Source: Shewanella ulleungensis | GTDB taxonomy: Bacteria > Pseudomonadota > Gammaproteobacteria > Enterobacterales > Shewanellaceae | Length of the DNA stretch: 64,000 nucleotides | Reading direction: 5' to 3' | Assembly (NCBI RefSeq): GCF_014648315.1 | Contig: NZ_BMQW01000007.1 | Coordinates: 124,001-188,000 of the forward strand | Part shown: piece by piece, positions 28,024 through 37,053 of the stretch | Numbering within the stretch: position 1 is the stretch's first letter | How the letters are laid out: each line of letters opens with the position of its first letter | Program-made: the position numbers and the translations under genes | Notes under the pieces: generated by a model | What the model was told of the DNA's origin: nothing | Seen by the model: the letters and a program-made list of their open reading frames with translations, nothing else | The model's database searches: none

Positions 28024-31000
28024 TTAGAATTTATACTTAACACCCACTTTTAACTGCCAAGCAGATTTATTGATGTCATAACTGTTTTGATTATCTGTTT
28101 CGATACCATCTTGACCGTAAGGGACAGAGTAAGTGTAAACTCCTGTGTCTGCATTATATGCATGGTCCACTAACGTTGAAGTGCCATAACTTTGATATTC
28201 AACTACGCCCCAATCATCATTCACAAGATTAAGTACGTTTTTAATATCAAAATACAAGATACCTTTATGCTCATCGCTAAAGCCAGGCAACTCTTGAGTA
28301 AAGCGGAAATCAAGCTGGTGTATCCAAGGTTGATTATCTGTTCCTTTAGGTGCTATCCCACCGGCATATTTACCCAGCCCAATTTCGTCAACAGCAGCTT
28401 TAAAGGCTTCATAAGTTAACCCATCAGCATACTCAACATTGGCATCATCTGCCCCCGTAGGAATATAAGGTAAGTAATATGAGGCATTAGCAAAGCTTGA
28501 TTGATCACCTAAGTTACCGTCTCTGTATGAACCCAGTACCCATGTCATTGGGTTACCTTCACGCGCTTCGTAGAATAAATTAAAGCTAGAGTTATATCCT
28601 GCAACAAACTCTACGTCATAACCTAAGCTAAACGTAAAACGATGTGGGGTCTCATAATAGCCCGTCCCCATTGTGGTAGCGTTTCGGTCATATTGCACTG
28701 GTGTATATTGGTAATTTGAAGTTGCTGTTGATGACGAACCTTGGTTACCTTCTTTGACTGAGTTATAGGCATAACCTGCACGCATACTCAGGCCCATATC
28801 CCAATTTTTAGCTAACGACAAACTAAAGGTTTTACTTGAACCATCCTTGTCTGCATTGGTTAGCATAATGTCGTAACGTTCAGTGTTTCCGCCAGCGCCG
28901 TCATTTGCAAGTGGATCCCATGTTTCATAAACAACACGACCTGTATCATCGGTAGCCACCTGACGACGAGCTAAATCAACCCAAGCAAGGTCATTTTCTT
29001 TTTTAACATATAAAAACTCAGCACCAACAAACCAGTCATCACCTAATGCACCCAAGTCCCAGGTACTGTCAAATCCAACGCTAGCGCGCCAATCTGAAGG
29101 TAGTTCAAAGTCAGGATCAATTGCATTCACATTGCCGTCGCCACCCACTAAGCCATCTTGTGCTTGTGATGGTACATTGGCAAAGTCAGGAGTTCCCCAT
29201 GCCGCGTTCCAGCCATCGTTGTAACTTAATAAGCTGTTACCATCATTTGAGAAACTGTTAGAAACCCATACCGTTGGTGAGCCACCGGTATAACGTCCAA
29301 CACCGCCATGTAAGCTGATATCTTCGGTCAGTTTGTAGTTAACTCCAACACGCGGTAACCAAATATCTTGGCCATCTAACGTTTCATTATTAGCAAAACC
29401 GTAACGTTCAACAAAATTTTGGTTCAGGGCTGGAGAATCTGACATACTAATTGTTTCATAACGCATGCCGTAAGTCAGCGTTAGATCAGGTGTGATTGCC
29501 CAGGCATCTTCAGCAAATAATGCCAAAGTATCCATATTAAAGGCTGCCCCCACATCGTCAGGATTACCAGACATCGCATTAGAGTAGAAGAACTGGTCTA
29601 CTGCACCATTTTCAAAGTCTTCAATAGTATTAAATGACCAATTTCCCGTCACGTTTTGGGCAAATAAGTTAAATACTTCAACATTGTTGTACTGGGCACC
29701 AAAGCCAATTTCATGATCTCCAAGGTAATAATCACCCACAAAGCGCAGTTCAAGATTTTGGTTGTTTAACTCATTGGCTTGACGAGACTTATCTGTTCCA
29801 AATACCACATAATCACTAGCACGATCATAGGTTTGTACCGACACCATGCCTATGCCTAAGTCATCAATGGTTTTTGATTTTGTAGTGGTATCTTTATAAG
29901 CTACTTTGATTTCAGTACTAAAATCATCAGTCCAATCGCTATATAAGTTAGCAGCGTAGGTTTCTAATGTTTCTTCTTTATCGTACCAAGTGCTTGATAG
30001 CTTTAACGATGATGAGCTCGAGCTCATGTTATTAGTTAAGTTACCTACCGTCGATTGATACGTAAAACTCGCGCGATGTTGCTCGTTAATGTTCCAATCA
30101 ATCTTCGCTAAGATTTTTTCATCTTTTTCTTGTGGCGTTGTGGTGTAACCACCAATGCTATCTAAGCCATAAACTGTCTGCGCAATTTGTTCAACTTGAG
30201 CTAACTCGTCAGCTGTAATATCAGAATCATTAGCATACCCAGCGCCTGCAGGGCCCCACTCAGCAGACTGAGGAGCATCAAAGTTTTCGTATGAACCAAA
30301 GAAAAACAACTTATCTTCAATTAACGGAAAGCCAACCGTACCGCCAAAGGTAGTCTCTTCAAAATCTTGCTCAATCTTCTCACCCGTGTCTTGATTTTTA
30401 CCGTCGCCGGCCATGCTGTCGTTAGTCGTTTCCCAAAAAACGGAACCAGATAAATCATTAGTACCCGACTTAGTTACAGCATTAATTTGTGCCCCCGTAA
30501 AACCGCCGTTTCTGGCAGTATAAGGTGACACATTTAACGCAACGCTCTCAACTGCATCGATAGAGATGGGTGAACGCTGAGTTGGATAACCATTAGAGTT
30601 AAGACCAAAATCATCGTTTTGAGATATGCCGTCAACCACAAAAGTATTATAACGTGGGTTCATACCCGCCACGCTCATCGACACACCATCGGTGCCCACA
30701 ACTGCCATGGGATTTTGACGTAATACATCTTTTAAATCGCGGCTAATACCTGGAGCATTGGCAATGTCTTGTTCGCCAAAGTCGCTGTTACTACCCGCTG
30801 AACGGTAATAACCTGCACTACCAACAACACCAATACGCTCCATAGCTGAAGCGTCTTCTAAGGTACGGTTAAAACGGAACGTTTCACCTAACAGTAGATA
30901 CACATCTTCTTCGACAGTGTCAGCAAACTGATCTGAATCAACTTTAATAATATATGGACCACCAACACGTAATCCACGGGCAGAAAATTGGCCGTTAGCA

Positions 31001-31197
31001 GTAACAGGTACTTCGGTTATCGTTCCTGTTGGTTGGTGAATAATGGTAATTTTTGCATCAGAAACAGCATTTCCTGCTGGACCCGTAATTTGACCACGAA
31101 TATCTGATGCGGTGTCAGCTGCAGATGCGGGTAATGCGACCCCCATTGCAAAACACGTCGCTAGCGCTAAGCGGCTCATTTTGTGACTAAATAACAT
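28024..31197 (-). CDS. Oar-like TonB-dependent outer-membrane receptor
   Basis: The 1057-aa protein begins with a signal peptide (ends PASAAD), then a carboxypeptidase-regulatory-like beta domain (IRGQITGPAGNAVSDAKITI), a plug with the stretch VVDGISQNDDFGLNSNGYP, and a large barrel ending VGVKYKF. Members with this N-terminal domain (Oar/SusC-related) import large substrates such as peptides or glycans. The substrate is not known. A divergent S1/P1 nuclease gene lies upstream, so uptake of nuclease products is one possibility but only by position. Confidence 0.92.
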   Translation of the reverse strand: MLFSHKMSRLALATCFAMGVALPASAADTASDIRGQITGPAGNAVSDAKITIIHQPTGTITEVPVTANGQFSARGLRVGGPYIIKVDSDQFADTVEEDVYLLLGETFRFNRTLEDASAMERIGVVGSAGYYRSAGSNSDFGEQDIANAPGISRDLKDVLRQNPMAVVGTDGVSMSVAGMNPRYNTFVVDGISQNDDFGLNSNGYPTQRSPISIDAVESVALNVSPYTARNGGFTGAQINAVTKSGTNDLSGSVFWETTNDSMAGDGKNQDTGEKIEQDFEETTFGGTVGFPLIEDKLFFFGSYENFDAPQSAEWGPAGAGYANDSDITADELAQVEQIAQTVYGLDSIGGYTTTPQEKDEKILAKIDWNINEQHRASFTYQSTVGNLTNNMSSSSSSLKLSSTWYDKEETLETYAANLYSDWTDDFSTEIKVAYKDTTTKSKTIDDLGIGMVSVQTYDRASDYVVFGTDKSRQANELNNQNLELRFVGDYYLGDHEIGFGAQYNNVEVFNLFAQNVTGNWSFNTIEDFENGAVDQFFYSNAMSGNPDDVGAAFNMDTLALFAEDAWAITPDLTLTYGMRYETISMSDSPALNQNFVERYGFANNETLDGQDIWLPRVGVNYKLTEDISLHGGVGRYTGGSPTVWVSNSFSNDGNSLLSYNDGWNAAWGTPDFANVPSQAQDGLVGGDGNVNAIDPDFELPSDWRASVGFDSTWDLGALGDDWFVGAEFLYVKKENDLAWVDLARRQVATDDTGRVVYETWDPLANDGAGGNTERYDIMLTNADKDGSSKTFSLSLAKNWDMGLSMRAGYAYNSVKEGNQGSSSTATSNYQYTPVQYDRNATTMGTGYYETPHRFTFSLGYDVEFVAGYNSSFNLFYEAREGNPMTWVLGSYRDGNLGDQSSFANASYYLPYIPTGADDANVEYADGLTYEAFKAAVDEIGLGKYAGGIAPKGTDNQPWIHQLDFRFTQELPGFSDEHKGILYFDIKNVLNLVNDDWGVVEYQSYGTSTLVDHAYNADTGVYTYSVPYGQDGIETDNQNSYDINKSAWQLKVGVKYKF

Positions 31198-31450
31198 ATC
31201 AAACCCCTGAATATTTCTTATATTTTAATGTTTTGCCCGTTTAATTGGGCTTAGTATTTAAATACAGTAAAAACTGCAGGAGCGAATGTTAGGCGGATTT
31301 TGTTTCAATTTAATGTCAAAAAACAAACAATAAACAACAAATATACAACGATAAATATACATAAAAATGTCATATCGCTACTGTATATTCGCGATTCAAT
31401 TGCAACATGATTGTTGCCGCCTTCAAATAAAAAATAGATTGGATTCATAC

Positions 31451-32257
31451 ATGAACAACTCGGTTTTATTACACAAATGCTCAATGATAATCATAGGGTT
31501 ATGCTTATCATTAAGCATCAACTCACCCGCAAAAGCATTTGGACAATTGGGTCATCGTATCGTGGGCGAGCTTGCACAGAACAATTTAACTGATACGGCG
31601 AAGCAACAGATTAATCTGCTTACCAATGGTGAAAGTCTAGCGCAAATGTCTACCTGGGCAGATGAGATCCGCTCAGACAAAAACTGGGATCGTGCCGCAC
31701 CTTGGCACTATGTCTCGATTGCTGATGATGAAACTTGGACAACTGTGAAACGCAGCGATAATGGCGACATCATTGAAAGCCTAGAACGCTTTGAAAAAAT
31801 ATTACAAAACCCTAAAGCAAACCAGCAAGATAAATGGCAAGCGTTGGCGTTTTATGTGCATTTTGTTGGCGACATCCACCAACCTTTGCATGTCGGTCAT
31901 AGTCACGACAAAGGCGGAAACGCAGTAAATGTGAAATGGTTTGGTCAAGAGACCAATTTGCATGCAGTATGGGACAGCAAAATTATCGAGCAGCAACAAT
32001 TAAGCTATACCGAATACAGTCACTTTTTGAGTCGTATTAGCCAGGCTGAACGCCAACAATGGTCTGGACAGAGTTATTATGATTGGGCTGAAGAGTCTAA
32101 GTACTTACGTAAAAAAACCTATATTCTGGAGCAGAATTATCAAGGTGAAGATGACTTACGTTACAACTATGTATTTATCAATAAACCTATTGTTGAAAAA
32201 AGACTGCAACAAGCAGGGATCCGCTTAGCAGAAAAACTCAATGCCATATTTAGTTGA
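31451..32257 (+). CDS. Secreted S1/P1-family nuclease
   Basis: I start at 31451, where a signal peptide begins (MNNSVLLHKC; cleavage near PAKA) rather than 28 codons earlier. The mature protein is about 240 aa and begins FGQLGHRIVGELA. Three Zn ions in this family are bound by the first residue, several His and Asp; here H in GHRIV, APWHYVS, FYVHFVGDIHQPLHVGH, GGNAVN and NLHAVWDS are all present. The first mature residue appears to be Phe where P1 nuclease has Trp; the ligand is the backbone, so activity is plausible. It cuts single-stranded DNA or RNA and may release phosphate or nucleosides outside the cytoplasm. Confidence 0.9.
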   Translation: MNNSVLLHKCSMIIIGLCLSLSINSPAKAFGQLGHRIVGELAQNNLTDTAKQQINLLTNGESLAQMSTWADEIRSDKNWDRAAPWHYVSIADDETWTTVKRSDNGDIIESLERFEKILQNPKANQQDKWQALAFYVHFVGDIHQPLHVGHSHDKGGNAVNVKWFGQETNLHAVWDSKIIEQQQLSYTEYSHFLSRISQAERQQWSGQSYYDWAEESKYLRKKTYILEQNYQGEDDLRYNYVFINKPIVEKRLQQAGIRLAEKLNAIFS

Positions 32258-32303
32258 TCCATAGCTAATCGATCATAGCTAATCACAAGTTAACTGAATG
32301 AAA

Positions 32304-32325
32304 ACGGGGATCAATTGATCCCCGT
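32304..32325. terminator. Bidirectional terminator (perfect palindrome)
   Basis: An uninterrupted 22-base palindrome (ACGGGGATCAA and its complement) lies between the nuclease gene and the convergent cytochrome gene. No long T run follows, so it may act less efficiently or by mRNA stabilisation. Confidence 0.65.
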
Positions 32326-32374
32326 AATTATTACATTATCTCGTTAGCCAAATAGACCAACTCAATAATCATGC

Positions 32375-34384
32375 TTATCTTTCAAACTTATGATATTTTT
32401 CAATACCAAATGAACGACCTTCAGCATGACAAGTAGAGCATGATTCACCAGTAGGTTGAGTAAACCAATTTCCATCGTTACCAGATCCTTTTTCTGCGCT
32501 AATTTCACCACCGTTTAATTCCATGTGGTTCAATGCTTGTGCGCTGTTATGGCAGGCAAAACAGTTTGCTGTAATAGGGCTAGCCATTTTAGTTTGGTCG
32601 CCATTATTGAACGCTTTGGCTCGAATGTATTGATTTGGTATCGCATTTAAATCAATACCATCGGCATGACAAGACACACAATTAATTGCATTTAATGCTG
32701 TAGCAGAGTTGGCAATGTTATTACCATCTACATCGGTTTTAGCACCCGATAATGTGTTGCCAATCCCCCAGTGCATACTGTGTACCATAGGGCCAAAACC
32801 AGGTGCAGAGTTTGCAGCACTTCGGTCTTGTCCATTGTTATGACACGCTACGCAATCATCGCCACCATCGTTGTAAGCACCATTTTTGTGGTAGTTAGTT
32901 TCGCTATTGTGGCAAGTTGTACAACTATCACCAGTCACGGCTAAACGACGCTCATACTTAACGATATCACCGCTAGTTTGATCTACAGCATCAGAATATG
33001 CAGTAAATGACATTGATGTTTTACCATCATCTTGAACCCAGCCAGGGTAACTTAACGAAATACGGGCTGTTGCCATAATACTCGCGTTATCGAAACCACT
33101 TGAAGGTGATGGGAAACAATGCGTTCTTGAACCATCTGCGTTATCAGTTTTTATTTCATTGCTGCCGTGACCGGCAAAACGGCCAACGATTGATTCATTG
33201 TAATAACCATGCAAGTAGGCGCCAGCATAAACAATTGGTTTACCAACCACATTGGTTGCACCTGTTGTGTCACCGTCTTTATTGTATAGTTCACCAATAT
33301 TAACTTGAGTTTTTGTATCGCCATCAATGCTGAATAACGACATTGTGGTACACCAAACTCCAGCATCATTCTTTTGTGGAGCAGTGGTTTCAGCTGTATA
33401 GCTGACACGCATACCTTGTAGGGTTTCTAAGCCACTTTTATTTAAGTGGAATGCCCTTGCATCAAAGTCACTACTGTTGCTGTTGCTCAATACTTTTGCT
33501 GCACTTGAACTGCTTGTTGTATTATGACAGTCCACGCAACCATTACCTGCAAGACTGGTATTCATTACAGGTTCGGCATGACATGTGTAACAGTTGGCGG
33601 GTTCAAAATCTTTTTCAAAATTCTGATGATTTATGTGCCCCAACATTTGCATGGTATTTTTAGCATAACCACCAGTATTTAATGATGTACCGTCCGCCGC
33701 CACATCGCGTGCAACATTGTTATGACACACCATACAACCGCCAACAAAATCCACTTCGCCGTCAGTGTTTAAGGCTACGTAACCCGCATGTTTCAGATCG
33801 GACTCAGCATAATCAACATGGCACGCATAGCATGTTTCTGTTGTTGAAGTATGCATCATCTCAGGTTTCGCAATTAGCACATACGGTGATTTAGCAATAT
33901 CACCACCACCGACTTGAAGGCGGATTAATGCTTCAGTATCTGCTAACACTCCTGCCATTGGTGCGACGAGTTGATAATTACCATTATCCAGTAGCGTTAA
34001 CGATGCGCCCGTCGTGGGTGAGGTCCCACCGACCGTAGCATTACCACCAATACTTCCATCTCGACTACGTTGCATACCGTTTTCTGTTTTGGCTGCAAGG
34101 TAAACCGATGCATCAGTTAAGCCTGTAATGGCATATCCAGATTCATTAGTAATTCCAAATTCGACAGTGACGACACCGTCAGTAACAATATGATTAATAA
34201 ACTCAATATTGGTTACTGTCGAAGCGCTCACTGTAGGAGCTGTTGCATCCGCACCAGGTAGACCGGGGGTTCCAGCCTGACCATCAGCACCATCGACTCC
34301 ATCTTTACCGTCACTACCACAGGCTATCACCCCCATGGAAAGCGCAATTAATAGCGCTATTTTACACATTTTTATTGTTTTCAT
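32375..34384 (-). CDS. OmcA/MtrC-type outer-surface multihaem cytochrome c lipoprotein, nine CxxCH
   Basis: From the ATG at 34384 (GGAG seven bases ahead; 37 upstream in-frame codons are discarded) the protein is 669 aa. The signal peptide ends in VIAC, a lipoprotein box, followed directly by eight Gly-X-Y triplets (GSDGKDGVDGADGQAGTPG and more), a collagen-like stalk. A beta domain precedes four CxxCH sites (CYACH, CMVCH, CYTCH, CVDCH). A second beta domain is followed by five more (CTTCH, CVACH, CVSCH, CFACH, CSTCH). The OmcA/MtrC family normally has ten haems in two groups of five, so one haem of the first group is missing. It probably passes electrons to external minerals or other acceptors. 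Confidence 0.88.
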   Translation of the reverse strand: MKTIKMCKIALLIALSMGVIACGSDGKDGVDGADGQAGTPGLPGADATAPTVSASTVTNIEFINHIVTDGVVTVEFGITNESGYAITGLTDASVYLAAKTENGMQRSRDGSIGGNATVGGTSPTTGASLTLLDNGNYQLVAPMAGVLADTEALIRLQVGGGDIAKSPYVLIAKPEMMHTSTTETCYACHVDYAESDLKHAGYVALNTDGEVDFVGGCMVCHNNVARDVAADGTSLNTGGYAKNTMQMLGHINHQNFEKDFEPANCYTCHAEPVMNTSLAGNGCVDCHNTTSSSSAAKVLSNSNSSDFDARAFHLNKSGLETLQGMRVSYTAETTAPQKNDAGVWCTTMSLFSIDGDTKTQVNIGELYNKDGDTTGATNVVGKPIVYAGAYLHGYYNESIVGRFAGHGSNEIKTDNADGSRTHCFPSPSSGFDNASIMATARISLSYPGWVQDDGKTSMSFTAYSDAVDQTSGDIVKYERRLAVTGDSCTTCHNSETNYHKNGAYNDGGDDCVACHNNGQDRSAANSAPGFGPMVHSMHWGIGNTLSGAKTDVDGNNIANSATALNAINCVSCHADGIDLNAIPNQYIRAKAFNNGDQTKMASPITANCFACHNSAQALNHMELNGGEISAEKGSGNDGNWFTQPTGESCSTCHAEGRSFGIEKYHKFER

Positions 34385-34694
34385 TATCACTCCAGCGTCG
34401 CTTAAACGACTTATCACTTTATAGGTATCTTGCAACGGCGATAGTAGTGTAAATCTAAGAAAAGCAAGGAGAGGGGTATCACAATAAATATGCAAAAAAA
34501 GTGCAGGTGTGTGTAATAAATGTTAAATCAAGAGGTGCATCATAATACGTAAAAATTGTTTGTTTTTTAAGTTATTTTTAAGGATACCTAGCATAATAAC
34601 AGAGTCGCCATGAGTGAAGTGATATTGCTCTTTACCGATACAGTAAAGGATATTTCATTTATCACTCACAGGATTTTTTATCAAAGATGCAATA
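34385..34694. other. Upstream region of the cytochrome gene
   Basis: About 310 AT-rich bases upstream of the cytochrome and downstream of the permease. No gene or RNA is evident; the cytochrome promoter must be here. Confidence 0.4.
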
Positions 34695-34727
34695 AAAAAA
34701 ACCAGTGACATTTATCACTGGTTTTTT
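34695..34727 (-). terminator. Terminator after the permease
   Basis: A stem of at least 13 bp (AAAAAACCAGTGA with TCACTGGTTTTTT) and a T run on the minus strand lie 41 bases beyond the permease stop. Confidence 0.9.
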
Positions 34728-34767
34728 AAGGATTAGCCTATTAACATCAATGTTTTTCGATGAATAA

Positions 34768-36273
34768 TTATGAGCAACAACTCTTTTCTTTATTGCCTTT
34801 AGGGATCATATCCCACAATACTTTGGCCATTAATATCGCTAACACAATACCAGAAACAGCCACCACACCTTGTGGTAATAATGCGTGCTCTTCACCAATC
34901 TGCGGCATCACTTCAAAACCAAAGGTATCAACCAAATAGTTAACCAACACACCAAAGGCTAACGACACACCGATAACACCGCCTAAATAACCATAAAGCG
35001 CACGCTTGCCTAACTCTTTAGTGACAACACCGAGTGTCGCGATATTCGTTGCTGGGCCCGCCATCATAAACACTAATACGGCACCAGGAGATACGCCAGC
35101 CAATAACAATCCCGCCGCAATAGGTGTAGAAGCCGTAGCACAGATATACATGGGAATTGACACCAACACCATCACTAACATCGCTAAAATGCCGTCGCCC
35201 CACTTAACGAGAAAATCAGCTGGAACATAGGTCTGCACTAACGCAGCAAAAAATAGTCCAACCAATAACCACAAAGTGGTGTCTCTAACTAAATCTGTCG
35301 CGGCATAATGTAAGCCTGATAACACCCGACTAAACACACTGTTTTGTTTAAGCTCGGTTGCCATGTCTTGAGTTGATGCACAGCAGCTAGCATCCTCACT
35401 GCTTGCTGTCGCATTTGGACTCGCAGAAGCAGACTTGGGCTCACAACAACTGCTTGCTGCTTCGACTTTGGGCTCTGTTTGACTACTACAACAACTGGAT
35501 TTAACCGCCTCTACTTTAGGCTCTACGGCTTTAGAGTTTGCGCTACAACATGACTGTGCACTTTGATTATGTACAGCCTGAGCATCAACCTTTGCTATTG
35601 GTGTATCGACCTTACTCGCACAACAACTGCTTTGCTTTGGCGCTTGCTCAGTACTTAATGATTTGGCAGTAGTCATAGGGCTTAATACAGACTCAGCTTT
35701 TACGGCTGTCATTTTAATGCCAGCATGTTGAACTATGTCTGCATTGTTATCGTGAGTAACTAAAGGTGCTTGAGACGAGCTGGATGTATCGACCTTTTTA
35801 CTGGCACAGCAAGACGATTCAACTTTAGCTAAAGGCTTATTGTTCGATTGAGCTTTAGCCGTTGAAGGCACTCCATCATCGTCATCGCGGCCAACTAACA
35901 ACCCAGCCACAATAGCGCTAGTAATGGCTGCAATGGGACGTACTATGGCCATAAAAGGACCGAGTAACACATAAGATACGGTAATCGAGTCAACCCCTGT
36001 TTCAGGCGTTGACACCAAAAATGACGTGGTTGCCGCTTTTGAAGCACCAGCACGACGTAAACCAACCGCAGCAGGAATAACCCCGCATGAACATAAAGGT
36101 AACGGCGCACCTAATAATGCCGCCTTAAATACCGTTTTCACCCCGTGACCACCGAGTTGCTTTTGCATCCATGCCATAGGCACAAACACTTTTAACAAAC
36201 CCGCTAACACTAATCCCAGCAATAACCAGGGGGCGGACTCTAAAAATAAATGAACAAAATTGGTCAATAACAT
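34768..36273 (-). CDS. PF03773 permease with poly-Cys-Cys cytoplasmic loop
   Basis: The 501-aa permease has two blocks of membrane helices. The first (residues 1-128) contains the family motif PLPLCSCGVIPAAVGLRR (C61, C63); the second (about 330-490) contains IPMYICATASTPIAAGLL and FMMAGPATNIATL. Between them residues 129-309 form a hydrophilic linker with six Cys-Cys pairs (C155/156, C217/218, C242/243, C261/262, C276/277, C297/298), each in a Ser-rich context such as SSCCASK. A seventh pair sits at the C terminus (KSCCS). Members of this family (YraQ/ArsP-like) export or transport metals or arsenicals. The linker looks like a metal-binding chain of tandem units. It is two bases downstream of a ZntR-like regulator gene. 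Confidence 0.88.
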   Translation of the reverse strand: MLLTNFVHLFLESAPWLLLGLVLAGLLKVFVPMAWMQKQLGGHGVKTVFKAALLGAPLPLCSCGVIPAAVGLRRAGASKAATTSFLVSTPETGVDSITVSYVLLGPFMAIVRPIAAITSAIVAGLLVGRDDDDGVPSTAKAQSNNKPLAKVESSCCASKKVDTSSSSQAPLVTHDNNADIVQHAGIKMTAVKAESVLSPMTTAKSLSTEQAPKQSSCCASKVDTPIAKVDAQAVHNQSAQSCCSANSKAVEPKVEAVKSSCCSSQTEPKVEAASSCCEPKSASASPNATASSEDASCCASTQDMATELKQNSVFSRVLSGLHYAATDLVRDTTLWLLVGLFFAALVQTYVPADFLVKWGDGILAMLVMVLVSIPMYICATASTPIAAGLLLAGVSPGAVLVFMMAGPATNIATLGVVTKELGKRALYGYLGGVIGVSLAFGVLVNYLVDTFGFEVMPQIGEEHALLPQGVVAVSGIVLAILMAKVLWDMIPKGNKEKSCCS

Positions 36274-36275
36274 AT

Positions 36276-36737
36276 TTAGTCCTTATGACCTGAATGAGCA
36301 AAATGATGATGTTCTTTTTTGGCAATAATATGTTTGTCAGACGACTCTAACGCTTCCAGTATCGAGCAATGCTCGGCACTATCAGGGCCGCCACAACAGG
36401 TGTTAGACAAGCTTTTTAACGACGTTGCAAAATGTTGTAGCTCGGCCAGTTTAGCCTCAACCTGTTCAAGCTTGCTATCGACTAAGCTTTTGACTTCAGC
36501 ACAAGCCCGATTAGATTTATCCACTTCAATTGACAATAAATCGGCAATGTCGTTAAGCGAAAAACCCACCGCTTTAGCACGCAAAATAAACTTAAGCCTT
36601 TCAGAGTCACTGTGGTTATATAACCGGTAGCCAGAATCAGATCGACTAGACGGTGACAATAAACCGTGTTTTTCGTAAAAACGTAACGTGTCAGCCTTGA
36701 TGTCGTACAAAGCTGATAGCTCGCCTATTCGATACAT
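36276..36737 (-). CDS. MerR-family metal regulator, ZntR-like
   Basis: The 153-aa protein starts MYRIGELSALYDIKADTLRF, the MerR helix-turn-helix. The dimerisation helix and metal loop follow. Cysteines fall at residues 79, 114, 115 and 124, the same positions as ZntR's Zn ligands, and the flank CSILEALE is identical to ZntR. Position 119, His in ZntR, is Asp here, while residue 123 is His. A His-rich tail (KKEHHHFAHSGHKD) follows. It is probably Zn, Cd or Pb responsive. It heads an operon with the permease and has a 20-base-spacer promoter with a dyad upstream. Confidence 0.92.
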   Translation of the reverse strand: MYRIGELSALYDIKADTLRFYEKHGLLSPSSRSDSGYRLYNHSDSERLKFILRAKAVGFSLNDIADLLSIEVDKSNRACAEVKSLVDSKLEQVEAKLAELQHFATSLKSLSNTCCGGPDSAEHCSILEALESSDKHIIAKKEHHHFAHSGHKD

Positions 36738-36791
36738 AATAAAACCCCTACCCGTAAAATTATTCAGGTGAATGCTTCTGAATATTGCCTT

Positions 36792-36823
36792 AGTATAAAC
36801 CTTGGAGTTTAATCTAAGGTCAA
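36792..36823 (-). promoter_or_regulatory. MerR-type promoter and operator of the metal operon
   Basis: On the minus strand TTGACC (36818-36823) and TATACT (36792-36797) are separated by 20 bases, the over-long spacer of MerR-controlled promoters. A dyad ACCTT...AAGGT (36799-36820, 7 of 9 arm positions symmetric) fills the spacer, which is the expected operator. Transcription runs into the merR-permease operon, so control is probably autoregulatory. Confidence 0.85.
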
Positions 36824-37053
36824 GGGTTTATTGTTGATTATTTTTTATTATCTTTGTTCTTATTTCAATATTGTGAAATCACACAGAAAAAACACCCAAT
36901 GCATGCGCTTTACGATAAAATACGCCCGCCTGATCTTAAGACAGTATCTAGTGGTGTTATCGCAACACCATGAGGGACTTTGGTAAAGCAGACTTGAGAC
37001 AATTCTGTTTTACGAAAGATCCTTAAAATCAAACTAGTGGACCCTGTACCTAC
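36824..37053 (+). other. Leader region of purH
   Basis: A 7-bp hairpin (TGGTGTT/AACACCA, 36952-36970) and a repeated CTAGTGG (about 36949 and 37033) lie between the metal promoter and purH. I see no PurR palindrome or purine-riboswitch core. Nothing else is recognised. Confidence 0.4.

Noticed and set aside
36940..37053. Possible purine riboswitch or PurR operator before purH
   Set aside because: There is only a short 7-bp hairpin; the riboswitch core and a PurR palindrome are not recognisable.
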